64,000 nt of DNA from Panax quinquefolius (Eukaryota > Streptophyta > Magnoliopsida > Apiales > Araliaceae): the NCBI GenBank assembly GCA_020205615.1, contig CM035160.1, forward strand, positions 8,618,966-8,682,965, read 5' to 3'. The translations under genes were made by a program, and so were the position numbers. The notes beneath the pieces were generated by a model. The model ran no database searches, was not told the origin of the DNA, and saw nothing but the letters and a program-made list of their open reading frames with translations. Each line of letters opens with the position of its first letter. The stretch's first letter is position 1. Shown here one piece after another: positions 33,672 through 47,527 of this stretch.

Positions 33672-34183
33672 TGCACACCAGTCAAGAAATGCTTAAATTA
33701 GGTGTGATTCATGTGACACGAGTTAACTGCTGGGTTCAACTCCATTTATAACCATGCAATTATCAATTCATATACCTTATAAAGCCGTTTTGAATTCATG
33801 GACTTTAGGTAATTCCCTCATCTTCAAACCCACAAATTTATGGAGCTACTGCTACAAGTAACAGTAGGCCCCCAATCTCCATAAATTCCTTTCCAATGCT
33901 TTTTTCTGTGATAAATCATAAATTCAACTAACGCTCTAAAAATAACCAAACGTTTTGAACTTCATTCGTATTTGTTCGACAAAAAATTCGATTCGAGATC
34001 GTGTGCGAATTAGTAGTTAAACGAAATTTAATTAAATCTTATTTTAGACCTAATAAAATTTATTTTTATGAATCATGCAAATCTGAAGATATTTAATACT
34101 CAACTTGACTTAATTTATTTCCGCCCGAGATCCAACAACCCATCCCTCCATTTTAGTACTACCAATAAATACCTAGGTACCTC

Positions 34184-34202
34184 TAATATATATATATATA
34201 TA
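34184..34202 (+). promoter_or_regulatory. TATA region of the third methylesterase
   Basis: AATATATATATATATATAT lies about 80-95 bases upstream of the ATG at 34281 and before a pyrimidine-rich leader. Low complexity limits certainty. Confidence 0.45.
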
Positions 34203-34280
34203 TCCCCATTTCAATCCATCTATCCACCTATATCATCTTTTTCAAAATTTCCTTTCTGTGCATACACATTCAACACAAAA

Positions 34281-37200
34281 ATGATATTCTCTTTCCTCCC
34301 ATTTACATTCTTTTTTCTACTAACATTTTCCTCACTAGCAAAAAACCCTCCAAATACCTCCCATAATATTCAACAACAGATTGCTGACTCAGCTTGCTCC
34401 GGCACACTTTACCGACAACTATGCGTTTCTACTCTTACAAGATTCCCAAATCTCCACACCAAATCCCTCCCCCAAATCATCTCCACCGCCGTCAATCACA
34501 CCGTATTAGAAGTCAAAGCCACCGCTACCAACTGCTCCGGCATCCGCCGCAAACTCCCAAATATGGGGCAACGTGACAAGCGCGCACTCCAAGACTGTCT
34601 CGACCTACTAAACTACACCGTTTCGGAGCTCAACACCGCAATTACCGATCTCTCCCCCCAAAAATCTCCCTCCAAACATTTCTACGATTTAGAAACATTA
34701 CTTAGCGGTGCAATGACGAATCAGTACACATGCCTCGACGGGTTCGCGTATAGTGATTCGAATATTCGTGACTACATTGAGGAGTCCATAATGGACATTT
34801 CACGCCACGTGAGTAATGCGCTTGTCATGGTGCAGAAGATTAAAGCGACGTCGTCTGGGAAATTCGGTGGTGATGAGGAGGTGTTGCCGGAGTATGGGAG
34901 AGTGGTGGGCGGGCATCCGGCGTGGCTTTCGAGGGAAGATAAAATGTTAGTGGAGGCGGCGGTGAATGAGACGGTTAAGTACGATGTGGTGGTGGCGAAG
35001 GACGGCAGTGGGAATTTTATGACGATCGGAGAGGCGGTGGCGGCAGCGCCGGATAATGGGAAGAAGAGGTTCGTGATTTATGTGAAGGCGGGGGCGTATT
35101 ATGAGTACGTGGAGGTGGTAAAGAACAAGAGTATGTTGATGCTCGTCGGAGACGGGATCGGAAAGACGCTGGTGAAGGGTAACCGGAGTGTTGTTGACGG
35201 ATGGACTACTTTCCGGTCGGCAACCGTCGGTGAGTTTATATTTACGTTCTCCTCCTTGCATTGAGTATTTTCATTTGAATTTTATATTGATGATATAAAC
35301 GTAAAAATGTTGTGCCAAGTATAATAGGTTAAATTTCACTTCAGTATATGAGGTTTTAATAGTTTTTACTTAATCACTTGTTATTTAAAAACTTACAGTT
35401 AAACACTTGAAGTTTTGAGGTGAAATAAAAAAGTGTTTTTCGTGTTAACGTTGTGACTTTAAATAGCTTAAGACATATTTGTCTTTATATAAATTGAAAA
35501 AAGACAGAAATGAGACTCATTTGTGTCGTTTTAAAGAGATTGAAATTAGGCTATTTCATGATGAATGGGTTCCATCAATTTTTCTTCAAATTTCAGTACA
35601 CATGCCTTGACGTGTTCGCGTATAGTTCCATATTTTTGTTGTCAATGGTATCTTCTTTATTTTTAGAAATTGGATGTTGTTTATTTGTCCCGGTCAATTA
35701 TTTATCATTTTCACTTGTACACAAGTTGAAAATTGAAAGATAAAATAACAGAAAATAGGATTACTACATTGTATAGCTTTTTTCATAAAACAAACTAACA
35801 CAAAGTACATGACTTGCTATCAGCACTTAGATTGTATAGTTATGATTTATTAATGACTTAACGATTGTATAGTAATTATTTAACGATCGTAAAATCATGA
35901 TTTAGATCGTTGAGGGTAAAGTAATAATTTAGATCGGAGTAGAGTTTAGAGTGACTTCAACATTTACTATATATATCAAAGCTACTCTACATATGAGATA
36001 TTGTATTCATAAGAATAAATGTGCACTTAAACATGATCGTATATATGCACTTAATATAAACATATCAGTAACCATGTTCACAATAGGCATTAAATATTAC
36101 CAAACATTCAGAAAGTATGTCAGGCTTAAGAAACTTTTACGCTGAACTAAATTGATGAACACAATAATTGAATTTCATTTCATAAACATTATAATCATAA
36201 TTTACATGTTTACAAAGGGCATACCCCAGGTAATGCAAAAAATAAACATTCATACAATATATCTTCATAGCTCAAACAGTTACAAATAAGACAATATTTC
36301 AATTTTTCTGTATAGAAAATTACAAGGGGCATACCCCCGGTAATGAAAAAAAATATCTTAATACAATAGCTTAATAGCTCAACCAACTACAAATAAAACA
36401 GTATTTCATTTTTTCTGTGTAGAAAAAACTTCACCATATGGTTTCGGCACAAACAACTCTGTCTTATATAAAATCAACCCCAACTCCCATTACTCAACCT
36501 TAACTTTCTCTGGCCGCAAACCCTAGGCTAAAGTAACCAACTATTTTCAAAGACCCATTGCAATTCAATTTAGGATTTCCCAAGCAATAAAACTCTTCTA
36601 GTTGAAAAAAATAATTAAGGAATACAATTTGGGTCCTTTCCATTTTTCCTTATTGTGTTCATTAGTCAGTCATTGTCTCACTTGAGGTTGTTATAGAAGG
36701 CAAGCATCACGCCCAAAGTCATAGTCATTGCATACAAAATACAACTTATCCTTCGATAATTTGTTCGTGTCAACAATTCTTATAAATGCCTTCTTTCTAA
36801 TCTACGTACCCTAGGTATGTAGTGAAAGTAACAATTATTTCATCCTACATTATTACTTGACGAAGACATGGTTCCTAATCACATAAACAGGAGAAAAAAT
36901 GGATGAGGCATTTTAACAAACACCTTGTGGGCAACTTTTAAATTGAATAACAACAATAAATTTATGAAAATAAAGTAAAGTTAGAGAAGAAATTAGTTGA
37001 TCTACATACTTTACTTGTGAATATGATTAATTAATATCCTTGATCAAAACTAGAGAGAAACTACACATGTTCTAAATGATAAAAAAAGAGATGCTAAGAG
37101 TGAACAAATGTAATTAAGGAAGTGGGGGTTTTATAGCCAATGTATATGGTTGGGGCATATTGGACAAATTCCAACCTTATTTGACCGTTAAAACCATGCA

Positions 37201-38339
37201 TCGTGCTCTTTAGACGAGTTACATGCACGAACAATTAGTTTGGAAGGAAAATATATTTTTTCACTTCACCTCAAAGCTTCAGGTGTTTAAGTATAGTTTC
37301 TAAATAGCAGGTGATTAAGTTAAAAAAAGGTAAAACTTCAGGTGTCAAATAAAATTTACCCAAAATATAATACGCAAATACAAACAAATTCTATAGGGTT
37401 CATAATACTAATGCTTAAAGTACCAAGTGTTATTAGAAGCTAGAATACAACATTACTCTTACTTTGGTATCATCAAATTAAAACGTAAAATAAGCGATCA
37501 GCTTATAAGATTTTCTTTATTTTTACTATTAGGAGATGTAAATTCGTTTCCAATTCTTTTAATTCCCATATGTAGTCCAAAGTGTAAGACAAGACTTTAT
37601 TTCTAACCGAGTAGTCGTGCATATTGTCCTCCCTTAACCTGCAGCGGTGGTGGGAAATGGATTTATAGCCAAAGGAATCACATTCGAAAACTACGCTGGA
37701 CCTGGCAAACACCAAGCAGTGGCAGTAAGAAGTGGGTCAGACCTCTCGGCATTTTACCAATGCAGCTTCGTAGGCTACCAAGACACCCTCTACGTCCATT
37801 CCCTTCGTCAATTTTACCGTGAATGTGACATTTATGGCACCGTCGATTTCATCTTTGGTAACGCCGCCGTCGTTCTCCAAAACTGCAATCTTTATGCTCG
37901 AAAACCGAACGAAAACCAAAAAAACATTTTCACTGCACAAGGAAGGGAAGATCCTAACCAAAACACCGGCATTTCAATCATCAACTCCAAAATTGCTGCA
38001 GCCGCGGATTTAATCCCGGTGCAGCCGACATTTAAATCGTACCTTGGCCGACCGTGGAAATTATATTCCCGCACCGTTATTTTGCGATCGTACATTGGTG
38101 ATTTGATTGAGCCTGTTGGATGGTTAGAATGGGATGGTGATTTTGCATTGAGTAGTCTTTATTATGGGGAGTATTTGAACAGGGGACCCGGGTCGAATAC
38201 TAGCGCTAGAGTGAAATGGGGCGGTTATAGGGTCATTCAAAATGCAACTGAGGCTACCCAATTTACTGTTGGTAATTTTATTCAGAGTGGCGACTGGCTG
38301 AATGCTACTTCGGTTCCATATTTTGTTGGTTTGAGCTGA
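34281..38339 (+). CDS. pectin methylesterase with N-terminal inhibitor domain, intact, 2 exons
   Basis: Exons 34281-35229 and 37645-38339 join in frame (GT-AG, intron 2415 bp) to 547 residues. An upstream in-frame ATG exists at 34068, but the ATG at 34281 gives a clean signal peptide ([20 protein letters not shown]) after the TATA region. The inhibitor-like pro-region has paired cysteines ([28 protein letters not shown]). The CE8 domain shows Gln340 in QAVAVR, Gln362 and Asp363 in YQDTLY, Asp384 in VDFIFGNA, Arg452 and Trp454 in LGRPW, all expected for activity. The basic processing site is not a clean RKLL: the linker reads [12 protein letters not shown]. The intron is swollen by a TIR transposon at 35327-37361. 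It is more diverged from the 11-19 kb pair than those are from each other. Confidence 0.95.
35594..35626 (+). pseudogene. 33-base copy of methylesterase exon 1 inside the intron element
   Basis: Bases 35594-35626 match exon 1 bases 34722-34754 at 31 of 33 positions (CAGTACACATGCC, one change, TGACG, one change, GTTCGCGTATAGT). In frame this reads QYTCLD then FAYS, around the conserved Cys of the pro-region. It is preceded by AAATTTCAG, which looks like a splice acceptor. Confidence 0.8.
36211..36430. repeat. 110-bp tandem duplication inside the intron element
   Basis: TACAAAGGGCATACCCCAGG at 36211 and TACAAGGGGCATACCCCCGG at 36321 start two diverged copies, each ending near TTTTTCTGTRTAGAAAA. 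Non-coding. Confidence 0.8.
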
Positions 38340-38769
38340 GTTATGTTGTCCCAATTTCTTGCCCTGACCAGGTATTTAGTAGCGTAGTATAAATTGATGG
38401 CCGAATTAAATTAAAGTTTATGATCATGTTTCGGGACGGCAGTGGCCATGAGTGCCATTGTTGGTCGGGGGTATTATGACATTCTGGGCCGTATCAATAA
38501 GATTAGTTGTATCCCTCCCTCCCTAGCTCTTTGATTGAATACGACAAGCTTTTCATAAAGACTGATGGTCTTGCATTGCATTGCATTGCATGGATTTAAA
38601 ACCATGTCTAAATTAATGTAGGGCTAGTATATGTTTTTCCAATGTATGCATTCTAACTGAAAATATATATCACATAAAAGTGCATCATTTATGGGTGCAA
38701 GTGTATTTAAAATACAATTTGTAATTAGAAATATAAAATTTTAAAGGTAGGACAATAAAAACTAAGACT

Positions 38770-39116
38770 TAGAGCATGTTCGGCTCCTACTTATACAAGT
38801 GTTTGTGTGGGACTTATTTTTAAACTTATAAAATGACTTATAAGTCCTTTTTGAGAAGTAAAAAATTTTTTACTTCTCAAAAAAGATTTATAAGTCATTT
38901 TAAAATAAGTAAGTTTGACCAAATATAAAGACTGTTTTGCCGTTACTTTAGTTATCTTTACAACTAATTTTTAACTTATAAGTCATTTTAACCATCACAA
39001 CTTATTTGAACTTAATTTTAATTTATAAATAAAAATAATGTCAAATATTTTTATTTATAAAATGATTTATAACTTATATGTCCATTTAAAAATAAGTCAT
39101 TGCTTAGAATGTTCTA
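38770..39116. mobile_element. MITE-like element with central long hairpin
   Basis: Outer ends TAGAGCATGTTC and its approximate inverse GAATGTTCTA suggest a hAT-like MITE. Inside, 38831-38865 and 38866-38901 form an almost perfect hairpin of about 35 bases per arm (GACTTATAAGTCCTTTTTGA against its inverse) with essentially no loop. The element is rich in ACTTATAAGTC palindromes. No clear target duplication. Confidence 0.6.
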
Positions 39117-39426
39117 CATGATCTGGTCACAGTGCATAAGACTGGCAGGCGGCAGCCAGCCCACAAAAATAAATGGGATATCACGAATCTAATATAGGAG
39201 CAGATACTAAATATAGTAAATATAAACAACAAACTGCAATTACAGTGGTACTGCTAAACCAAACCCACTACTCGAAATACAGACACAAAAGAGACGCAAA
39301 AAAACCTAAAAGCAAAGCCCATATCCAACTCAACAATCTACTCACGTAGCCCCATCAGTTGAGCTTGATATCATGCGACTCAAAAAAGAAAGAAAAAAAG
39401 TTGACTCTTTCACCATAGATAATAAA

Positions 39427-39428
<2 letters not shown>

Positions 39429-39460
<32 letters not shown>
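39429..39460. repeat. (TA)n microsatellite
   Basis: About 16 TA units. Confidence 0.95.
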
Positions 39461-39463
<3 letters not shown>

Positions 39464-41609
39464 GATAATAAGGTTAGTTTCGAGATTTTATTAATGATTT
39501 AAATTTGTTATTTTTATTTATGACTGTCTTATCATTATAATAATAAAATTATATCATTTTAGATCTGTCTAAATCATATTTCTTTAGTAGAATAATAATA
39601 GTGGTTATTCACAATTTTAAATTAAATAAAATTTACATGTTACAATATTTTTGCAAGTTATTTGTTCTTATGGTTGAATTGGTAAGTAAAAAACTAATAT
39701 TTTTGCATAAAAATATAAATTTTCTTACATAAATATTACCTAATAAATAGAACCTTCATCTACCCTTTGTGTGTGGGCAAGTTGAATTCGCAGGGAATTG
39801 AGAGAATGACAGCTTATGAAAATATGCTTTCAGCATGTGAGAGAAATATATACATATTCAGAAAGCACATGGAGATTATGAACAACAGAAGAGGCAAACA
39901 TGCATGGGGCCTATGGGCCAATTACCTTTCTGACCATAAAGCTTCTTCAATCTTTCACGTCCCCCCTTCACTATTAAATTCAGCCATCATCCATATCCGA
40001 CGCATACCTACATTATATCATTACTATTAGAATTTAGAAGGCAGAGCCCCTTCAATCAAGGAACTCCTTTTATTTTATATTATATGCCACTTCAGTGTGA
40101 ACGAATCGGACTCAATCGAACAGATAGTTATTCGAATTCGATTCGAAAAGTTAAATTTATACTCAAATTCAACTTGAATTCAAATTGTATTTGAAAAACT
40201 ACTTAGATTTGACTCGACTCAAATCAAATACTTTATTACTCGAATTCGATCCGACTCGAATTAAATTATATTCAAACTACTCGCGAGCCTCGAATTCAAG
40301 ATAATAACTAGTTTTATAATAAATATAATTATAAATTAAATTTATTATTTTACTTAAAATGAAAAAATATATTTACTATTACACTTTACAAATATAGAAT
40401 CTCAATTAAAATTAATAACAAAACAAAATAATAATAATTGATTTTTAATTTGATTAAACTTTGTATATATTATAAGATAATGTATCGATTATCTAATCGA
40501 ATATGTATCAATAGAAAGATATATCAAATCATGTCATGGCGAGAATAGAGTAGTTTCAATATTAAATGAGTCAAATATATTTTTACTCAAATTCTACTCA
40601 TATTTTTATTTAAATTATTTTTTATAATCAAATTTAAATTATATTATTAACGAGTTCAAGTCTTTGTCTTATGGGCCCCTTCATCTCTTTTCAAAGGACC
40701 AATCTCCCCTTGCCAACAATCACTTAATCATCTCTCTCTCTCTCAAATCTTTGCTCCAAGAAAGATTTTATAAATATGAAGGTCAGAAATTTATAATAAA
40801 ATCCGAACAAGGATCGAATTGATGATGTTTTTACATAAGAATATTAGATTATTTAAAAAAAGTTTTAAAATCATTACAAACATCTTAAGATTATTATTCC
40901 AGAGGAATTTAATTTCGATGGACACATAAATAAACTCGAGAATATGCTTATTATTTAAATTGAAGGTCAGGGCTTCAATTTATCCATGCTTTTACAAGTT
41001 ACTACATTATATTTTGGCTACTTCTTGTTTTTCTCTTGTTCTAGTTTTTTACGGTACTCTTTTATGTTCAACTTTTTTCAATTTTATATACGTCTCCCTT
41101 GCATATGGTTGTATGTTTTTAGGAGAAAAATGTTGAATAATTTTTTTTAATGTATAAAAAATGGATCTTTTCAGGTATTTTTCTACTGAATCATTTTGTA
41201 TGAGTAAATCAGAGGCTAAAAAGTGATCAACATTTTTCAGCATTCCAAATTAGAAAAATGGTCACATAAAATTAATTGGAGGCAAAAGAGAAATAATGTG
41301 CATGTTTCTTTGTAAACGGAGAAAGCTATTGAGTATCCAGTGCTGTTCACACTAGTGCTCAAGTCCCAACTTGCAACTGACCTCTCTTTACAAAAGTGAT
41401 TAAAATGAAGTTAATTTTAGGCAATTGATTAATACAACGTAGATATATTGCACATTTAATAAATATAACTGGATTGAAGACCTAAATTGGTAGTAACTTA
41501 ATTGTGATAATCCTAGTACCTATGGTTCAATGGTAATGTAGCAATGAATTTGGTGTATGCAGTTCTTGGCAGTTAAATTTTTGTTGTCATGTTTCTTGCA
41601 TTATTTTAG

Positions 41610-41759
41610 GTGCATCATGGATTTTATTCTGCTTTGCACAACAAAATTTTGCGCCCTGCGATTCTAAATACTGTTAAAAGTACAAAAGAGTTATATGGAG
41701 ACCTTCAAATTATGGTGACGGAAGGGGCTATGACTTCATTTTGTGGACTATATCTCACG
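41610..41759 (+). pseudogene. orphan exon of a class-3 lipase, nucleophile elbow deleted
   Basis: A 50-codon open stretch between a splice-acceptor-like TTATTTTAG and a donor-like GTGTTT reads VHHGFYSALHNKILRPAILN, then KELYGDLQIMVTEGAMTSFC. This is the signature exon of plant class-3 (triacylglycerol) lipases. Where the family has the serine elbow GHSMGG between IVT and AM, this copy has only EG, so the catalytic Ser is gone in an otherwise in-frame deletion of four codons. No other lipase exon was found within several kb on either side. It is a gene fragment, not a working gene. Confidence 0.8.
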
Positions 41760-42333
41760 GTGTTTATATTTATGACTTCTTCATTTATTGCATTATATTA
41801 TTTGGATTGTGGCTTTGCATGATTTGTTAAGTACTAGCATCCGGTAAATTATTTTCATCATCATTAATAGTTTTGTTGGCATTATGATAATACTGTGAGT
41901 GCCTACACAATTGTCAAAAATGGATAAAAAATTAATGAGACAATGTATTCGTTCTTTAACTATAACATTGTGTTATGTATGACACAGTACTATACTGCTA
42001 TGTTTTTGGACATAGTGTTTGTTTGACATGAAGATCCAACATAATTATTAATGCTTGTGCTTTTCAGTTTTCGCATGTAACATGTGCTTTCCCTTCAGGT
42101 CTGAGGACCGAAACTGGGACATTCTTCCGTTGTTTCCCCTTTCGTTTGGATGTTAAAATTCTAGTGCAAGTAAGCGTATATGAGACATGGACTCTTCAAA
42201 ATGCATCAAGTGCATGTGTCAGATATTTGAGGCTTGGTGAGGTTTGTGTAATGTGTAACAGACTTCAAATATATTATTAGCAATCATATCAATATAACAA
42301 CTTTATGACATTGTGCATTACACTTTCTAAATA

Positions 42334-42659
42334 TTCCTTCCGTCCCATGATAAAAGTCTTTATTACTATTTTGGGTAGTCCTATGTTAAATGTTCACTTT
42401 CCTTTAATAACTAAATTTTTACACTTTTTTTTATTATGCCTGTAACATTAAATATCTCATACTTTTCTTATTCTAATTCTCTCTCCATATTTAATAAGTA
42501 TGGAGAGAAAATATTTTGAATTGAATAGCTAGAAAATCACTCTCTCACCTACATTGAAAATAATTAATGACATATTATTATGGGCAATTTTGTCATTTCA
42601 TTCCTATTCTTAATATGCGTGAAAAGTCCACCAGGACTTTTATCCTGGGATGGAGAGAG
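42334..42659. mobile_element. Stowaway-type MITE, family A, with 70-bp insertion
   Basis: Starts TTCCTTCCGTCCCATGATAA and ends ACTTTTATCCTGGGATGGAG, with TA on both sides (42332-42333 and 42660-42661). Same interior as the copy at 15625, but about 70 extra bases lie between CCATATTTAAT and GACATATTATTATGGG. Those extra bases begin with AAGTATGGAGAGAA, an inverse of the preceding TCTCTCCATA. Confidence 0.85.
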
Positions 42660-43390
42660 TATTTGTTAGTGCTTTAGAATGAAAGAGGTACCCATTTTTA
42701 ACCCTATTGGTTATATTATAAATATTTTTATCAAGAAATTAATTATACACACACACAACTGTTATATGATGTCATCGAATTTAGTGACCAGATTAATTAT
42801 ATACTTGAATATGGTATTTGCGCACAAATTTTTTAATCAACTCTATATAATATATGCTATCAAAATTTGATTATCGCACAATAATCTACCATATTTTTTT
42901 TATATTTTAATTCATTAATTGCAGGATTTAAATCTAGTTAATCTAATAACGGAGTACTAACAAGGAAAAGACAAGATTGCCGGTATTTTGTTTTCTCGTC
43001 ATCTGAATACGAAGGAACCAAGGATTACCATAGAGAATGGAATGGTATTTATGTTATCAAAGCACTTATTTAATTCAGTCAACCTTAACTTTTGACCAAA
43101 AACATTGAAACCAGATATACTCCTTCCATCCGGTTATATATATATATATATATGAAATGTATACTTTTGAGAGTTATACTAATTTGATATTTTCATAAAC
43201 AATTTTTAATATGTGATTTACCACATAATTAATGTTAAACAAGAGAGCATAAAGGAATTGGGAAGTGGATATGAAGCTTGGAATGGATATTTATGTAATG
43301 GAATTAATTAGAGGGAATGGGGTTTCCTTGGTATTATTTGGGAAGAAAGGGTGTGAACTGTGAACCGGAACTTGCTTGACCTCACCTCAC

Positions 43391-43416
43391 CTGGCCTGGC
43401 CTGGCCTGGCCTGGCC
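43391..43416. repeat. (CTGGC)n pentanucleotide repeat
   Basis: Five copies of CTGGC. Confidence 0.9.
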
Positions 43417-44658
43417 TATTCTATTAGTATTATTATCCATTGAGTTTTTGGTGATTCAAAAGTATTCCACATGCATAAGCATATGTGACTTTCTGTCTGA
43501 ACTCAAAGTTTCAAGGAATCAAGTCCATGCCATGTTCATTCCCATCATCTTTATCCGACATGATCCATATGGAAGAACCTTTGTATACTTGCTCTTCCAC
43601 ACAAATAGGAATACATACACGATGTTCCATTACTAGTGTCCCTACTTCTTTTAATCCTTGATTGAAAATGTACTAGTAATATATCTAGAGTCCAGACTAA
43701 ATTTCACAAAACACCAATTCATAAGGTTAGTAGTTCATGTTGGTAAGAGCCCGGTGCGGTGCAGTCATAAGCATTAATTACAATAGCAATCACAATATGC
43801 GGTTACTAATATTAACAACCACAATTATACAATTATTTGAGGTTGCAGTGCGGTGGTGGTACGGTTCGGTTGAAGTTACCTAACCACTTTCATATATATT
43901 CTAAAAATTATAATATTATATAATTTTTATACTACTAATTCACATTATGAAAATTATTTTCATTTCAAGACATTTATTTAAAAATCTTATGTATAACACA
44001 AATAATAAAAAAAAATTAATTTTACAAATTACAACTATATATAAATAACACGTTAGGAATTACTATTACATATGTCAAACTAAATATAAATAAAGTCGTG
44101 GACTTAATTACAGTAATCAAAAAGATTTTAATAACTCACCATAAATAAAATTTTAACACATCATTTATGTTTCTTGTAGTAGTAGTGATTATTATGGATT
44201 ATCTTGTTTTTCATATCAAAACTAAAGATTTAACGCTTTTGTCTTGAAATTTTAATTTTAAAACTTTCACATTAAAAAAAAAAAATTAAACGTTAAATAT
44301 TAAAAAATAAAAATATTACTCTAAAAGAATTTATATTAAAGCTGATGTGGCATGCCATCATTTACTGCCATAAATTCCGGTAATAATTTTAGCACTCCAA
44401 AAGTCCACAGTTAGCGGCACAAGAATATAGGACTCAACATTATTTTGATAAGAAAGAGTAAGAAATTACTACTACTAGACTACTAGTACATGTGAGGAGT
44501 CACGGTCGCCACAAATTCTCTTTAACTTCCTTTGGAGTTTCTCGAATTAACATCTCATTTATTCAAAATACGGAGTACCGTATAATAATAATTAATGTCT
44601 TTCCATGGGTAAATTAATTATTTCCCCAACAAATTTTTATCAACCCATATGACAAATA

Positions 44659-44928
44659 CTCCATCCGTTTCTTTTTATCCTTCTTTTTAGCGACCAAAAT
44701 ATGTTCTTTTTTTATTTGTTATTTGTACAATGTAAATTTCTAAAAAAATATTAATGACTTAATTTTTATACTACTTTTATATTAAATATTGATTTTTTTA
44801 ATAAATTTTATAAGAATAATATTAAGATGTTATATCCATTTTAATTGATCAAACAAAACATTAATTATACTTTTAATTTTATATTTTTTCTTAAAACTTT
44901 AATTAAAAAGATAGAGGGACCGAGGGAG
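44659..44928. mobile_element. Stowaway-type MITE, third family
   Basis: A 270-bp element from CTCCATCCGTTTCTTTTTAT to ATAGAGGGACCGAGGGAG with TA on each side (44657-44658 and 44929-44930). The ends pair imperfectly. Non-coding. Confidence 0.75.
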
Positions 44929-45076
44929 TATCTATCCATACTCAAAATTACTAAATGTAATTAATTACCCACCAAAATTTTGAATTAATTAAAACCAAAA
45001 GCACTTATAGCATATGGGAGATTGGATTAATAATGAAACTAGCCGAGCAGGACGTTAAAGAGGCAGCTTTTTCCTT

Positions 45077-47527
<2,451 letters not shown>

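Larger units (their letters stand above)
31424..34180. other. intergenic, AT-rich, with foldback and TA arrays
   Basis: No gene recognised. It contains a foldback element (about 32885-33095) and two TA microsatellites. Bases 31430-31530 resemble 16040-16140. Confidence 0.55.
35327..37361. mobile_element. TIR transposon in methylesterase intron (about 2.0 kb)
   Basis: Ends of about 105 bp are inverted copies. The left runs GGTTAAATTTCACTTC, TACTTAATCACTTGTTATTT and TTTTGAGGTGAAATAAAAAA; the right (37258-37361) is the complement of the same order with GGTGAAGTGAAAAAA. Flanks CAAGTATAATA (35316-35326) and CAAAATATAATA (37361-37372) could be an imperfect target duplication. The ends match those of the element at 8493-10185. 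No transposase seen. Removing it would leave an intron of about 380 bp, similar to the sister gene. The direction of transposition and family (Mutator-like) are inference. Confidence 0.78.
38340..41609. other. gene-poor intergenic DNA
   Basis: No supported gene. It contains a hairpin-bearing MITE-like element (about 38770-39116), a TA microsatellite and, at about 40110-40330, a stretch rich in TCGAATTCGA and related palindromes often seen in decayed DNA transposons. A small open frame at 39767-40030 has no recognisable family. Confidence 0.55.
41760..45070. other. gene-poor intergenic DNA with MITEs
   Basis: No supported gene. It holds MITEs at 42334-42659 and 44659-44928, a short TA run at about 43136-43153 and a CTGGC repeat at 43391-43416. 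Open frames here look random. Confidence 0.55.

Noticed and set aside
34068..34280. Upstream in-frame extension of the third methylesterase
   Set aside because: It would place 71 residues before an obvious signal peptide and would start before the TATA region.
39767..40030. 87-codon open frame
   Set aside because: No signal peptide, domain or splice support recognised; length is within chance for this much sequence.
40110..40330. TCGAATTCGA-rich region as a defined transposon
   Set aside because: Palindromic words are frequent, but I could not find matching ends or a target duplication.
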